DNA of 64,000 bases from Qipengyuania sp. HL-TH1. Its GTDB lineage: Bacteria; Pseudomonadota; Alphaproteobacteria; Sphingomonadales; Sphingomonadaceae. The notes below the pieces were generated by a model that saw nothing but the letters and a program-made list of their open reading frames with translations, had not been told where the DNA came from and did no database searches. Below are positions 28,321-37,636 of the stretch, one piece after another; position 1 is the first letter of the stretch, and every line of letters begins with the position of its first letter. The stretch covers positions 1,116,001 through 1,180,000 of the forward strand of contig NZ_CP142675.1 in assembly GCF_036365825.1 (NCBI RefSeq). The letters run 5' to 3'. The translations under genes and the position numbers were made by a program.

Positions 28321-29442
28321 ATGTCGACTACCGAAACCGAACTATACGAATTGCTCGGAGTGAGCCGCGATGCCGACGGGGCGACGATCAAGTCGGCCTA
28401 TCGCAAGCTCGCGATGAAGCACCATCCCGATCGCAACCCCGGCTGCACCGAGAGCGAGGGGAAGTTCAAGGCGCTCAGCGCCGCCTATGAAGTGCTCAAG
28501 GACCCGCAGAAGCGCGCGGCCTACGACCGCTTCGGGCATGCCGCTTTCCAGCAGGGCGGCCCCGGTGGCGGCGGCCATCCCGGCGCCGATTTTGGCGATA
28601 TCGGGGATATTTTCGAGACCATCTTCGGCAGCGCCTTTGGCGGCGGTGGGCGTGCCCGTCCGCGCCGCGGTGCCGATCTGCGTTACGATCTGCAGATCGA
28701 ACTCGAGGAAGCCTTCCACGGCAAATCGACCGAAATCGAGATCGAAGTCTCGCAGAATTGCGAAACCTGCCACGGCTCGGGCGCAACGCCCGGAACGCGC
28801 GCGCGCACCTGCAACCTGTGCCACGGCCAGGGCCAGGTCCGCGCCAAGCAGGGTTTCTTCGTCGTCGAACGCCCGTGCCCCAATTGTCATGGCAGCGGCG
28901 AAGTCATCAGCTCGCCATGCCGCGATTGCCGCGGCGAGGGACGCGTCGACAAGGCGCAGTCGCTCGAGGTCGAAATCCCGCCCGGTGTCGATACCGGCAC
29001 CCGCATCCGCCTGTCGGGCAAGGGCGAGGCCGGACCGCGCGGCGCGCCTCCGGGCGATCTCTATATTTTCCTCCATGTGAAACCGCATGCGATCTTCCAG
29101 CGCGAAGGCACCACGCTCGCCACGCGCGTACCGATCAGCTTCACCGCCGCTGCGCTGGGCGGGTCGATCGATATTCCCAACCTCGATGGCGAGGATGTGA
29201 CGATCGAAATTCCGGCGGGTATCCAGTCGGGCAAGCAATTGCGCCATCGCGGTGCGGGCATGCCCGTACTGCAGGGCCGCGGACGCGGTGACCTAGTGGT
29301 CGAGATCGCAGTCGAGACCCCGACCAAGCTGAGCAAGGAACAGCGCGCGCTGCTCGAACAGTTCCGCGAGCTGGAAACCGGCGACGAATGCCCTGAAAGC
29401 CGCGGCTTCTTCAACAAGCTCAAGGATGTGATCGGCGGGTGA
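28321..29442 (+). CDS. dnaJ: Molecular chaperone DnaJ (Hsp40)
   Basis: A 373-residue type I DnaJ. The J domain carries KHHPDRNP, followed by a Gly/Phe-rich linker ([15 protein letters not shown]), four zinc-finger repeats ([32 protein letters not shown]) and the C-terminal peptide-binding domains. It delivers substrates to DnaK. An in-frame start 24 bases upstream (28297) lies inside the hairpin and was not chosen. Confidence 0.96.
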   Translation: MSTTETELYELLGVSRDADGATIKSAYRKLAMKHHPDRNPGCTESEGKFKALSAAYEVLKDPQKRAAYDRFGHAAFQQGGPGGGGHPGADFGDIGDIFETIFGSAFGGGGRARPRRGADLRYDLQIELEEAFHGKSTEIEIEVSQNCETCHGSGATPGTRARTCNLCHGQGQVRAKQGFFVVERPCPNCHGSGEVISSPCRDCRGEGRVDKAQSLEVEIPPGVDTGTRIRLSGKGEAGPRGAPPGDLYIFLHVKPHAIFQREGTTLATRVPISFTAAALGGSIDIPNLDGEDVTIEIPAGIQSGKQLRHRGAGMPVLQGRGRGDLVVEIAVETPTKLSKEQRALLEQFRELETGDECPESRGFFNKLKDVIGG

Positions 29443-29479
29443 TTGCCAAGCAGGGCTGCGCTGGCGATAAGCGCGGCCC

Positions 29480-30102
29480 ATGCTGCCTTCGCTGACGATC
29501 ATCGACGATTTCCTGTCCGACCCCTGGGCCGCGCGGCGGGCTGCGCTCGCGCTCGACTATGCGCCGCCGGGAACGGGGGGAATTATCCGGGCCGCGATTC
29601 AACCGGCGCGTTGCCGATGGACGGGATTAACGCTTCGGTCTCGCGGCATCTCGGGCTCGCGCTCAAGGGGGCGGACAAGACCGAGCATGGCCGTTGCCGG
29701 ATGACGCTGAAAGCGGACAAGGGCCGCAGCGGGGTGCATATCGACCCCGCTTTCTACTCCGGCATCCTCTACCTCTCGCGCCCCGAAGATTGCGCCAGAC
29801 CGGGGGCCGGCGGGACCGATTTCTTTCGCCACAAGCGTACCGGCCTCGAACGCGTGCCCGCCAATGGCGCCGAACTTGCAGCGTCGGGCTATGCCGATCT
29901 CGACACGCTGGTCGGCGATGTAGTCAATAAGGATACCACGCAGGCGGGCAAATGGGAGCGCGTGATGCGCGTCCCGATGCGCTTCAACCGGCTCGTGCTG
30001 TTTTCACCCTGGCAGTTCCACAATGCCGCGCCGGGCTTCGGCACCGACGCCGAAAGCGCTCGGCTGGTGATGCTGCTCTTCTTCGGCCGCGCCGCGGGCT
30101 AG
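29480..30102 (+). pseudogene. DUF6445 family protein, split by a one-base frameshift in a G run
   Basis: Two halves of one protein lie in different frames. The first (LPSLTIIDDFLSDPWAARRA to about 29580) runs in the frame starting at 29480. The rest (NYPGRDSTGALPMDGINAS through FNRLVLFSPWQFHNAAP) continues in the next frame to 30102. The switch point is GGGGGG at 29575-29580; one extra G would restore about 207 residues. The second half resembles 2-oxoglutarate/iron oxygenase-like folds (HIDPAFYSGILYLS, WQFHNAAPGFG), and DUF6445 is the closest family I recognise; function unproven. Either a real mutation, a phase-variable tract, or a homopolymer error. Confidence 0.75.
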
Positions 30103-32411
30103 GGCATTCGTTCGACAAGTTCGGCGCGGATCTCGTCGATCAGGCGCTGTGTACACCGCTGCGCCATCTGCTCTTCGTCGAGGATCGCGTGGAAGGCCGC
30201 GCGCTTGAAGTGGCGACAGGTTTCGGCGGCAAAGGGCTTTTCCAGCGTCGAACAGACCAGGTCGATCATCCGCTCCGCCCCGTGCAACCGGCCCCACAGA
30301 TAATCGTTCTCGCGGTAAGCCCGGCTGAAGAAGGCGCCGAAATTATAGAACTCGACCCCGCGCAGCGTGGCCGGCGTTCCGCCTTCGCGGATACTGCGCG
30401 CATCGTCGGGGCTGATGCGGTCTACCTTGACTGGGTCGAATTCGGTCAGTCCTTCATTGCGCAGCAGCGGCAGCGTCGCGACATCGTAGAAGGGAAAGCC
30501 CAGATAGCTCAGCAGCATCCGGCGGCGCAGGTTCTTGGGCATCTGCTCGAGCGCGGCAGCGAGCATTTCCTCGGCGCGGTCGTCGAGCCCGGGAAGCAGG
30601 CGCTTCGCCTCGATCATGTCGAGCAGCGACCCCGGGTCGCGCATCACCCCCTCGGCCAGGGGCACGAAATCGGCGCCCAGCGCGGCAACGCCCTCGCGTT
30701 CGAAATAGAGCGCGAGTATCCGGTAGACCGTGTCGCGGCCCTGTTCGAGTGCCTCGTCGGAAATGTCGGGATCGGCCTCCCAGTCGCGCGCAAGCCGCCG
30801 CGCGAGCAGACGCAACCGGCGGATGCGAAAACCGATGTCGTGTTCGCGGAAGAAGGCGATCGCTTCGGGCGATGCACCGCCCGAGGGCGCAGCCAGCGTG
30901 TTCAGCCCGCGCCGGATCAACTCCTCGCGCAGCACCGCCTCGATCGGGGCGGGATCGTCGAACCCCAGCTTGGGCGCAGCGGCCAACGCCAACCGCGCGA
31001 GGCGGACGACGATACCGGTGAACTTCGCTTGCGCATAGGCATGGAAGGCATAACCCGCACGCTCGGCGGCGGCCTGCTGCGCCTTCTGCCGCCACGCTTT
31101 CAGCCGTGCAGGGGTGGGCCGGTCGAGAAACAGCGTTCGCCCAAACAGGCGGTCGACCGCGGCATCAACTTCGGGGCGCAGCGCGGCGACCATGCGGCTG
31201 AGCCGTTCGGCCTCGCGGCTTTGCTCTTCGAGCTGTTCCAGATTGTCGCGGATCGGCTGTTCGCGGGGGAGCGTCGAAAGCGACCCGAAGATCGCGGAAA
31301 AGAAGCCCACCGGCTCACGCTTGCCGCCATCATCGCCATAGCGGTCGGGCCGCGGATCGACATAAAGGAACCGGCGGTCGACTTCGCGCTGCGCGGGGCG
31401 TTCGTGCAAGGCGGCGATGGCCCCGGCGAACGGCTTGTTGACCAGCACCGACCCGTCGATAAGCGACACATTATCAATTGTTTCCCGCGCGACATGCACC
31501 GGCATGATCCGTTCGAGAAACGCCTCCCTCTCCGGCCACCTGCGTTCGGTGAGGTCGGACAATTGGTCGATTTCCTCGATCCGCAGCGGCGGGAAGGCCC
31601 CCGGGAAACTGGCTGTCGCGCGGGCAGCGAACACCAGCTCGAGCGGATTGGCGATATCGATGCCGCCGGTCATCGGCGTGCGCGTCCGGAAGGAAATCGG
31701 CATGCGGTGTTCGGTATCCTCGACCACCGGCGGGCTGTGCAGCCGCAGCAATTCGAGATAGCCGTGGAAATCGGTCGCGGTGACATAGAGGTCGAGCGGA
31801 TGGCCGGGTGGCAGCAGCGGCTCTTCCACCGGGCTCGCGGCCATGGCCGAGAAGGCCCGTTCGAGCATGCGCGAGAAGCCGAGGCCCGAGAACGGCGGTT
31901 CGAACCACCGGCCGCGAATCAGGTGCGACACCTTGCGCTCGACCTCGGCCTGCGTCTCGGGGGCCACCGCATCGGCCAGGTTGCTGCCGGGCCGGCTGAG
32001 CAGCCAGGTGGCGAAGGGCTGCGCCCACATCTTCGAAAACCGCCATTTGAGGCGCGCCGCGGGGTCGACCAGTTCGTCGACATCGGCCAATTCGAGCCAC
32101 AGGTCGGTCAGTGGTTCGAGCGATTGGCCCGAATGGACCGCCTGCGCGAGGAACACGGCATTGATCCCGCCCGCGCTGGCCCCGCTCATGATATCGGGGA
32201 GCACGCGCAAGCGCAGGTCATGTTCGTCGGCGATCCGTCCGAGCAGCGCGCGATAGACCGCTTCCACGCCGCCGCGCGCGGGCCCCTGCGCGTGGAAATC
32301 GCGACTGGCGCGGGCAAGCTGCCACAGCTCGCGCGTCACGCCATGCATATAGATGGCCAAGCTCACTCCGCCGTAGCAGACCAGCGCTATCCGCAATTCC
32401 TTTTGACGCAT
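30099..32411 (-). CDS. Patatin-like phospholipase domain protein
   Basis: A 770-residue protein of the patatin-like TIGR03607 type. The N-terminal region has the glycine-rich oxyanion segment LVCYGGVSLAIYMHG, the Ser nucleophile in DIMSGASAGGINAVFLA at about residue 78, and the catalytic Asp in VSLIDGSVLVNKPF at about residue 318. The C-terminal half is the helical DUF3376-like region with no known function. Likely a lipid acyl hydrolase. It is divergent from radA, and its stop shares a CTAG with the DUF6445 gene. Confidence 0.85.
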   Translation of the reverse strand: MRQKELRIALVCYGGVSLAIYMHGVTRELWQLARASRDFHAQGPARGGVEAVYRALLGRIADEHDLRLRVLPDIMSGASAGGINAVFLAQAVHSGQSLEPLTDLWLELADVDELVDPAARLKWRFSKMWAQPFATWLLSRPGSNLADAVAPETQAEVERKVSHLIRGRWFEPPFSGLGFSRMLERAFSAMAASPVEEPLLPPGHPLDLYVTATDFHGYLELLRLHSPPVVEDTEHRMPISFRTRTPMTGGIDIANPLELVFAARATASFPGAFPPLRIEEIDQLSDLTERRWPEREAFLERIMPVHVARETIDNVSLIDGSVLVNKPFAGAIAALHERPAQREVDRRFLYVDPRPDRYGDDGGKREPVGFFSAIFGSLSTLPREQPIRDNLEQLEEQSREAERLSRMVAALRPEVDAAVDRLFGRTLFLDRPTPARLKAWRQKAQQAAAERAGYAFHAYAQAKFTGIVVRLARLALAAAPKLGFDDPAPIEAVLREELIRRGLNTLAAPSGGASPEAIAFFREHDIGFRIRRLRLLARRLARDWEADPDISDEALEQGRDTVYRILALYFEREGVAALGADFVPLAEGVMRDPGSLLDMIEAKRLLPGLDDRAEEMLAAALEQMPKNLRRRMLLSYLGFPFYDVATLPLLRNEGLTEFDPVKVDRISPDDARSIREGGTPATLRGVEFYNFGAFFSRAYRENDYLWGRLHGAERMIDLVCSTLEKPFAAETCRHFKRAAFHAILDEEQMAQRCTQRLIDEIRAELVERMP

Positions 32412-32483
32412 TGTCGGACCTCATGACGGGATAAACCGACAAAGGCAATTGCGTTCGCGAAATGTTCCGGTTAGCAAGCGCGC

Positions 32484-33851
32484 ATGGCGAAACCCAAGAA
32501 ACGCTATGTCTGTCAGGCCTGTGGCGGCGTATCCAATCGCTGGCAGGGGCAATGCCCCGATTGCGCCGAATGGAACACGCTGGCGGAGGATGCCCCGGCG
32601 ACGGTGTTCTCGATGAAACACGATCTGTCGAGCGGGGGGCGCGCGGTCGAGTTCGTCGAGCTCGACAAGCCCGGCGCCCTGCCGACGCGCCAGCCCACCG
32701 GCCTTGCCGAATTCGACCGCGCGCTGGGCGGCGGGCTGGTCCCGGGTTCGGCGATCCTGCTGGGCGGCGATCCGGGCATCGGCAAATCGACATTGCTGCT
32801 TCAGGCCGCGGCCAAGATCGCTCGCGGCGGGCATGGCGTCGTCTATGTCAGCGGCGAGGAAGCTGCCGGGCAAATCCGCATGCGCGCCGCGCGGCTCGGG
32901 CTGTCGGACGCGCCGATCAAGCTCGCCGCCGCGACCGGGGTGCGCGATATCCTGACCACGCTGGGTTCGATGGACGCGCCCAAGCTGCTGGTGATCGATT
33001 CGATCCAGACGATGCATTCGGACACGATCGAAGGCGCGCCGGGCACGGTCAGCCAGGTGCGCGGCTGCGCCTTCGAACTGATCCGCTACGCCAAGGAAAA
33101 CGGGGTCGGGCTGGTGCTGGTCGGGCATGTGACCAAGGACGGCAGCATTGCCGGGCCGCGCGTGCTCGAGCACATGGTCGATGTCGTGATGAGCTTCGAG
33201 GGCGAGCGCAGCCACCAGTACCGCATCCTGCGCGCGCTCAAGAACCGCTTCGGCGCAGTCGACGAGATCGGCGTCTTCGCGATGGCGGGGGAGGGGCTGG
33301 AGGAAGTCGACAACCCCTCCATGCTGTTCCTCTCGGGCCGCGACGAGCCGATGGCCGGCAGTGCGGTATTCCCCGCGATCGAAGGGACGCGCCCGGTGCT
33401 GGTCGAGATCCAGGCGCTGATCGTGCGGCTGCAATCGGGTGCCACACCGCGCCGCGCGGTGGTCGGGTGGGACAGCGGGCGGCTCGCCATGCTGCTCGCC
33501 GTGCTCGAATCGCGCTGCGGGCTCAATTTCTCTTCGGCCGAGGTCTATCTCAATGTCGCGGGCGGCTATCGCCTGTCCGATCCCGCGGCCGACCTTGCGG
33601 TGGCCGCGGCGCTGGTCAGCGCGATGGCCGACAAGCCGCTGCCGCCGCGCAGCGTGTGGCTGGGTGAAGTTTCGCTCGCCGGGGAAATCCGCCCGGTCGC
33701 ACATGGCGGACTGCGCCTGCGTGAAGCCGCCAAGCTCGGCTTCGACCGCGGCTTTGGACCGGCGGATGTGAAGGGCGGGTCGGAGGCGCTGACCTATGAC
33801 GGCTTGGGACAATTGGCCAATCTCGTTGACCGGATAATCGGGAATTCATAA
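32484..33851 (+). CDS. radA: DNA repair protein RadA
   Basis: A 455-residue RecA-like branch-migration helicase. The zinc finger has four cysteines (C10, C13, C24, C27; CQACG and CPDC). Walker A is LLGGDPGIGKSTLLLQ at about residue 90. The RadA-specific LKNRFGAVDEIGVF follows, and the C-terminal domain is Lon-protease-like without the catalytic pair. The length is standard. It is followed by cvpA after 21 bp. Confidence 0.95.
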   Translation: MAKPKKRYVCQACGGVSNRWQGQCPDCAEWNTLAEDAPATVFSMKHDLSSGGRAVEFVELDKPGALPTRQPTGLAEFDRALGGGLVPGSAILLGGDPGIGKSTLLLQAAAKIARGGHGVVYVSGEEAAGQIRMRAARLGLSDAPIKLAAATGVRDILTTLGSMDAPKLLVIDSIQTMHSDTIEGAPGTVSQVRGCAFELIRYAKENGVGLVLVGHVTKDGSIAGPRVLEHMVDVVMSFEGERSHQYRILRALKNRFGAVDEIGVFAMAGEGLEEVDNPSMLFLSGRDEPMAGSAVFPAIEGTRPVLVEIQALIVRLQSGATPRRAVVGWDSGRLAMLLAVLESRCGLNFSSAEVYLNVAGGYRLSDPAADLAVAAALVSAMADKPLPPRSVWLGEVSLAGEIRPVAHGGLRLREAAKLGFDRGFGPADVKGGSEALTYDGLGQLANLVDRIIGNS

Positions 33852-33872
33852 GTCCCGGTCCATGGTAGAGAA

Positions 33873-34394
33873 ATGACGGGTTTCGATTACATTGTCCTGC
33901 CGATCGTCGGCATCGCCGCCGTGGGCGGTTTCCTGCGTGGGTTCATGCAGGAAGTGCTTTCGCTTGCCGCGTGGGTGCTGGCCGCTTTTGCGATCCGGTT
34001 CCTGCATACGCCGCTGACGACTGCGCTGCAGGAGTACATCGGCGCGCATATCACCACCTCGCTGCTGTCGTTCACCTTGCTGCTGCTGATCCCCTATGCC
34101 GCGATGAAAGTCATCGCCAACAATGTCGGGACCGCTTCGCGCGGCTCGGTGCTGGGCCCGGTCGACCGCGTCCTCGGCTTCGGTTTCGGAGCGCTCAAGG
34201 GCATGGTGATCGTGGTGATCGCCTTCTCGCTGCTGGTGCTGGGCTACGATACGGTGTGGGGCTTCAAGGGGCGGCCCACCTGGATCACCACGGCGCGCAG
34301 TTACGAACTCGTCGATGCCAGCTCGCGCGCGCTGGTCGAAGTGCTGGCCGACCGCCGCGCCATCCTGCGCGAGCAGGCCGCCGCGCCCGAGTGA
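33873..34394 (+). CDS. CvpA family membrane protein
   Basis: A 173-residue membrane protein with four hydrophobic helices: residues about 4-22, 28-45 (SLAAWVLAAFAIRFL), 62-80 (LLSFTLLLLIPYAAMKVI) and 105-125 (GMVIVVIAFSLLVLGYD). The first loop, GIAAVGGFLRGFMQEVLSLAAWV, and PVDRVLGFGFGALKG are typical of CvpA/colicin V production proteins, which affect envelope function and are usually near radA or purF. Its stop overlaps the next ATG by one base. Confidence 0.88.
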   Translation: MTGFDYIVLPIVGIAAVGGFLRGFMQEVLSLAAWVLAAFAIRFLHTPLTTALQEYIGAHITTSLLSFTLLLLIPYAAMKVIANNVGTASRGSVLGPVDRVLGFGFGALKGMVIVVIAFSLLVLGYDTVWGFKGRPTWITTARSYELVDASSRALVEVLADRRAILREQAAAPE

Positions 34395-34828
34395 TGGCGA
34401 CCACCCGCGCGCCTGCGCTCTATTCGCCCGAGCTGCTCGCCCTGGCGGTGGAGCTGGCCAACTATCCCTACGACCATGCGGCCATTGCAAGCGGCACTGC
34501 TCGCTCGCGCAGTTGCGGTAGCGTGATCGACCTGTCGTCCAGCCAAGATGACCGGCTCGAAACCATCGGCCTCAAGGTTACCGCCTGCGCGGTCGGCCAG
34601 GCCTCCGCGGCGATTTTCGCGCGCGAGGCGCGGGGCATGGATGCAGCGGCAATCGCGCGCACCCTGCAGTCGCTGACCAAATGGCTCGAGGGCGAGGCGC
34701 CAAGCTCGCTCCTCCCCCGGCTCACGCTGCTGGAACCGGCCCGCCCGCACCGCGGGCGGCACGAGGCGATTCTCTTGCCGTGGAGAGCTGCGCTGGACGC
34801 GCTTTCCAAGCCCCGCGACCCCCGCTAG
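34394..34828 (+). CDS. IscU/NifU-like scaffold protein lacking the third cysteine
   Basis: A 144-residue protein of the iron-sulfur scaffold family seen next to radA-cvpA in alphaproteobacteria. C41 (RSRSCGSVID) and C65 (VTACAVGQASAAI) match the first two cluster cysteines of IscU. The third, which precedes LPW in the family, is replaced: the sequence reads RHEAILLPWRAALDAL with no Cys. It therefore may not bind a cluster like IscU and could be a carrier or regulatory relative. No iscS or suf genes are in the window. Confidence 0.75.
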   Translation: MATTRAPALYSPELLALAVELANYPYDHAAIASGTARSRSCGSVIDLSSSQDDRLETIGLKVTACAVGQASAAIFAREARGMDAAAIARTLQSLTKWLEGEAPSSLLPRLTLLEPARPHRGRHEAILLPWRAALDALSKPRDPR

Positions 34829-34872
34829 ACCCGCGTTCACGCCAAGAACAATCGCGAGGGAGGGAGCGCGAC

Positions 34873-36519
34873 ATGCCCGAGGGTGCCGTCACACCGCACA
34901 GGGAGCCGTCCGAAAAGGAAATCCGCCTGGTCATTGCCGCGAGCAGCGCGGGGACGATCTTCGAATGGTATGATTTCTTCATCTACGGTACGCTCGCCGC
35001 GCTGATTGGCGCAGCCTTCTTCCCGAGCGATAACGAGACGCTGGAAATCCTGCTGGTGTGGGCCGGTTTCGCGGTCGGTTTCGGCTTCCGCCCGCTTGGC
35101 GCGATCCTGTTCGGCTTTCTCGGCGACCGGTTGGGGCGCAAATACACTTTCCTCGTCACCGTGACGCTGATGGGGATCGCCACCGCCGGTGTCGGCCTGA
35201 TCCCGAGCGCGGCCAGCATCGGTATCGCCGCGCCGCTCATCGTGATCGGCCTGCGCATCTTGCAGGGGCTGGCGCTGGGCGGCGAATATGGCGGCGCGGC
35301 AATCTATGTCGCCGAGCATGCCCCGCCCGAAAAGCGCGGCTTCTACACCAGCTTCATCCAGGCCAGCGTGGTCGGCGGGTTCGTGCTGTCGATCGCGGTG
35401 GTGATCGCCTGCCGCGCGCTGATCCCGGCCGACGATTTCGCCGCATGGGGCTGGCGCATTCCCTTCCTGCTGTCGATCGTGCTGCTGTTCATCTCGCTCT
35501 GGATGCGCCTCAAGCTGTCCGAAAGCCCGGTGTTCCAAGCGATGAAGGCGGCAGGCGAAACCTCGGCTAATCCGTTCAAGGAAAGCCTCACCTATCCGGG
35601 CAATCCCAAGCGCATCTTCGTGGCGCTGTTCGGCATCACCGGTGTGCTCACGACGATCTGGTACACCGCCTTCTTCTCGGGCCTGTCGTTCCTGCGCGGA
35701 CCGATGCGCGTGGACGAGGGCGTGGTCGAATGGATGCTGCTGATCGCGGGCACGCTGTCGATGGGGTTCTACATCGTGGTCGGCAAATGGTCCGACCGCG
35801 TCGGGCGCAAGAAGCCGATCATTATCGGGGCGATCGCCGCGCTTGCGCTGCTGTTCCCGGTGTTCTGGGGGATCGGCGCGCTCGCGAATCCGGGCCTGCA
35901 GGACAGCGCGCGCGCCGCGCCCGTCACCATCAGCGGAGCCGAATGCGAATACGATCCCTTCGCCGAAGTCCAGGCCAGCGCCTGCGGCCGCGCGCTGCAG
36001 GATCTGACCGCGCTTGGCGTTCCCTATGCCATTACCGAAGACACCCGCACCGAACTGGCAATCGGCAGCGCGACCTATGGCTACGAGGCCCTGCCCGATG
36101 ACACGCGCCGTGCGATCATCCAGAGCTGGCTTGAGGCCAATGGCTATTCCTTCGAACGCCAGACCCCGTCACTCGCGAGCATCGCCGGGATCATCGGCCT
36201 GTTGCTGGTGCTCGGCCTGTTGTCGGCGCTGACCTATGGCTCGGTCGCCGCGCTTCTGTCGGAGATGTTCCCCGCGCGGATCCGCTACAGCTCGATGTCG
36301 ATCCCCTATCATATCGGGGCGGGCTACCTCGGCGGCTTCCTGCCCTTGATCGCGGGTTATATCGTGGCAATGACCGGCAATGCCTATTCGGGCCTGTGGT
36401 ACACGATGGCGGTGGTCGGCTTCGGGCTGGTCGTGGCCTGGTGGGGCCTGCCCGAAGGGCCGCCGCGCGATTTCGAGGATAGCGGGCAGGATCCGCCGGC
36501 GTCTCCCGTCCTTCCGTGA
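34873..36519 (+). CDS. MHS-family MFS transporter with a periplasmic insert
   Basis: A 548-residue metabolite:H+ symporter relative (ProP/ShiA group). Helix 1 is ASSAGTIFEWYDFFIYGTLA, motif A is GDRLGRKYTFLVT, and ALGGEYGGAAIYVAEHAP marks helix 4-5. A soluble stretch of roughly 95 residues (about 341-435, with two Cys in AECEYDP and SACGRAL) interrupts the last helices and probably faces the periplasm. Substrate unknown. The ATG has a strong GAGGGAGGGAG site; alr follows after 7 bp. Confidence 0.88.
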   Translation: MPEGAVTPHREPSEKEIRLVIAASSAGTIFEWYDFFIYGTLAALIGAAFFPSDNETLEILLVWAGFAVGFGFRPLGAILFGFLGDRLGRKYTFLVTVTLMGIATAGVGLIPSAASIGIAAPLIVIGLRILQGLALGGEYGGAAIYVAEHAPPEKRGFYTSFIQASVVGGFVLSIAVVIACRALIPADDFAAWGWRIPFLLSIVLLFISLWMRLKLSESPVFQAMKAAGETSANPFKESLTYPGNPKRIFVALFGITGVLTTIWYTAFFSGLSFLRGPMRVDEGVVEWMLLIAGTLSMGFYIVVGKWSDRVGRKKPIIIGAIAALALLFPVFWGIGALANPGLQDSARAAPVTISGAECEYDPFAEVQASACGRALQDLTALGVPYAITEDTRTELAIGSATYGYEALPDDTRRAIIQSWLEANGYSFERQTPSLASIAGIIGLLLVLGLLSALTYGSVAALLSEMFPARIRYSSMSIPYHIGAGYLGGFLPLIAGYIVAMTGNAYSGLWYTMAVVGFGLVVAWWGLPEGPPRDFEDSGQDPPASPVLP

Positions 36520-36526
36520 GCCGCCG

Positions 36527-37561
36527 ATGACCACGCTCCCGCCGCCGACCCTGCTGCTGCGTATCGATCGCGATGCCCTCGCGCATAACTGGCGCGCGCT
36601 CGACGCGCTGTCGGGCAGCGCGCGCGCCGGGGCGGCGGTAAAGGCGAATTGCTATGGTCTGGGCGTCGAGACCTGCGTGCCGGTGCTGCGCGAGGCCGGG
36701 TGCCGCGATTTCTTCGTCGCGCATTGGAGCGAAGTGCCCGCGGTGCTGCGCCATGTCCCGCCCGGGCAGGTGGCGGTGCTGCACGGTCCGATCGACGCCG
36801 GGGAAGCCGCCTATGCGCGGGCGGTAAGGGTCAGGCCGGTCATCGACAGCCTGCGCCAGGCGCGCCTGTGGCTCGAGAGCGGCGGCGGGCCGTGCAATCT
36901 AATGGTCGACACCGGGATCAACCGCCTCGGCATATCCCCCGCCGACCTGCCCCACCCGGCCGTCCAGCAGCTCGAGATCGAAGTGCTGATGAGCCATTTG
37001 GCCTGCGCCGACGAGGACAGCGCGATGAATGCGCGCCAGATTGACGCCTTCCGCACCTGCCGCTCCGCGGTCCGCCACAAGGAGGCCAGCCTCGCCAACA
37101 GCGCCGGTATTGCGCTGGGTGGCGACTATGGCTTCGATCTGACCCGCCCCGGACTGTCGCTCTATGGCGGCATCCCGCGCAGCGAGCTGGCGGGCGATAT
37201 CCGCCAGGTGGCCTATCCCGAAGCGCGGGTGATCCAGTGCCGCGAGATCGGGGCGGGGGAAACGGTCGGCTACAACGCCACCTTTACTGCATCCCGCGCC
37301 ATGCGCATCGGCGTGGTGTCGCTGGGCTATGCCGACGGCATCCTGCGCAGCTGGGCAGGGGCGCATTTTACGCATGGCGAGTGCAGGCTGCCGATCCTTG
37401 GCAAGGTGTCAATGGATATGATCGTCCTCGACCTGTCCGATGCGCCGGACGTGGGGGAGGGCGATTGGGTCGCGCTGCCCTATCACCTGCCCGATGCTGC
37501 GCGGCAAACCACTCTTTCGCAATATGAATTACTGACAATCCTCGGTCACCGCTTCGGCTGA
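36527..37561 (+). CDS. alr: Alanine racemase
   Basis: A 344-residue fold-type III PLP enzyme that makes D-alanine for peptidoglycan. The PLP lysine is K39 in AAVKANCYGLG, and the catalytic tyrosine region is GAGETVGYNATFTASRAMRIGVVSLGYADG. MVDTGINRLG and SMDMIVLDLSD are also family marks. The residue after KAN is Cys rather than the usual Ala. It is probably co-transcribed with the upstream transporter. Confidence 0.93.
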   Translation: MTTLPPPTLLLRIDRDALAHNWRALDALSGSARAGAAVKANCYGLGVETCVPVLREAGCRDFFVAHWSEVPAVLRHVPPGQVAVLHGPIDAGEAAYARAVRVRPVIDSLRQARLWLESGGGPCNLMVDTGINRLGISPADLPHPAVQQLEIEVLMSHLACADEDSAMNARQIDAFRTCRSAVRHKEASLANSAGIALGGDYGFDLTRPGLSLYGGIPRSELAGDIRQVAYPEARVIQCREIGAGETVGYNATFTASRAMRIGVVSLGYADGILRSWAGAHFTHGECRLPILGKVSMDMIVLDLSDAPDVGEGDWVALPYHLPDAARQTTLSQYELLTILGHRFG

Positions 37562-37586
37562 GCAGCGCGCTGTGTTGCGTCGCACT

Positions 37587-37619
37587 TTGTGCACGTGCTA
37601 AGCGTCTCGCATTGCACAA
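37587..37619 (+). promoter_or_regulatory. Inverted TTGTGCA repeat upstream of phaR, possible operator
   Basis: TTGTGCA at 37587-37593 and its reverse complement TGCACAA at 37613-37619 are separated by 19 bases and lie directly before the phaR ribosome-binding site. PhaR proteins repress their own genes by binding TGC/GCA-rich repeats, so this is a candidate autoregulatory site. Inferred from position and symmetry only. Confidence 0.35.
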
Positions 37620-37636
37620 TTGGGGAGCATGCGAGA

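Noticed and set aside
29443-30102. Reading DUF6445 as starting at 29443 in the second frame.
   Set aside because: The first ~45 residues in that frame look non-coding, while the 29480 frame gives a sensible N-terminus (LPSLTIIDDFLSDPW).
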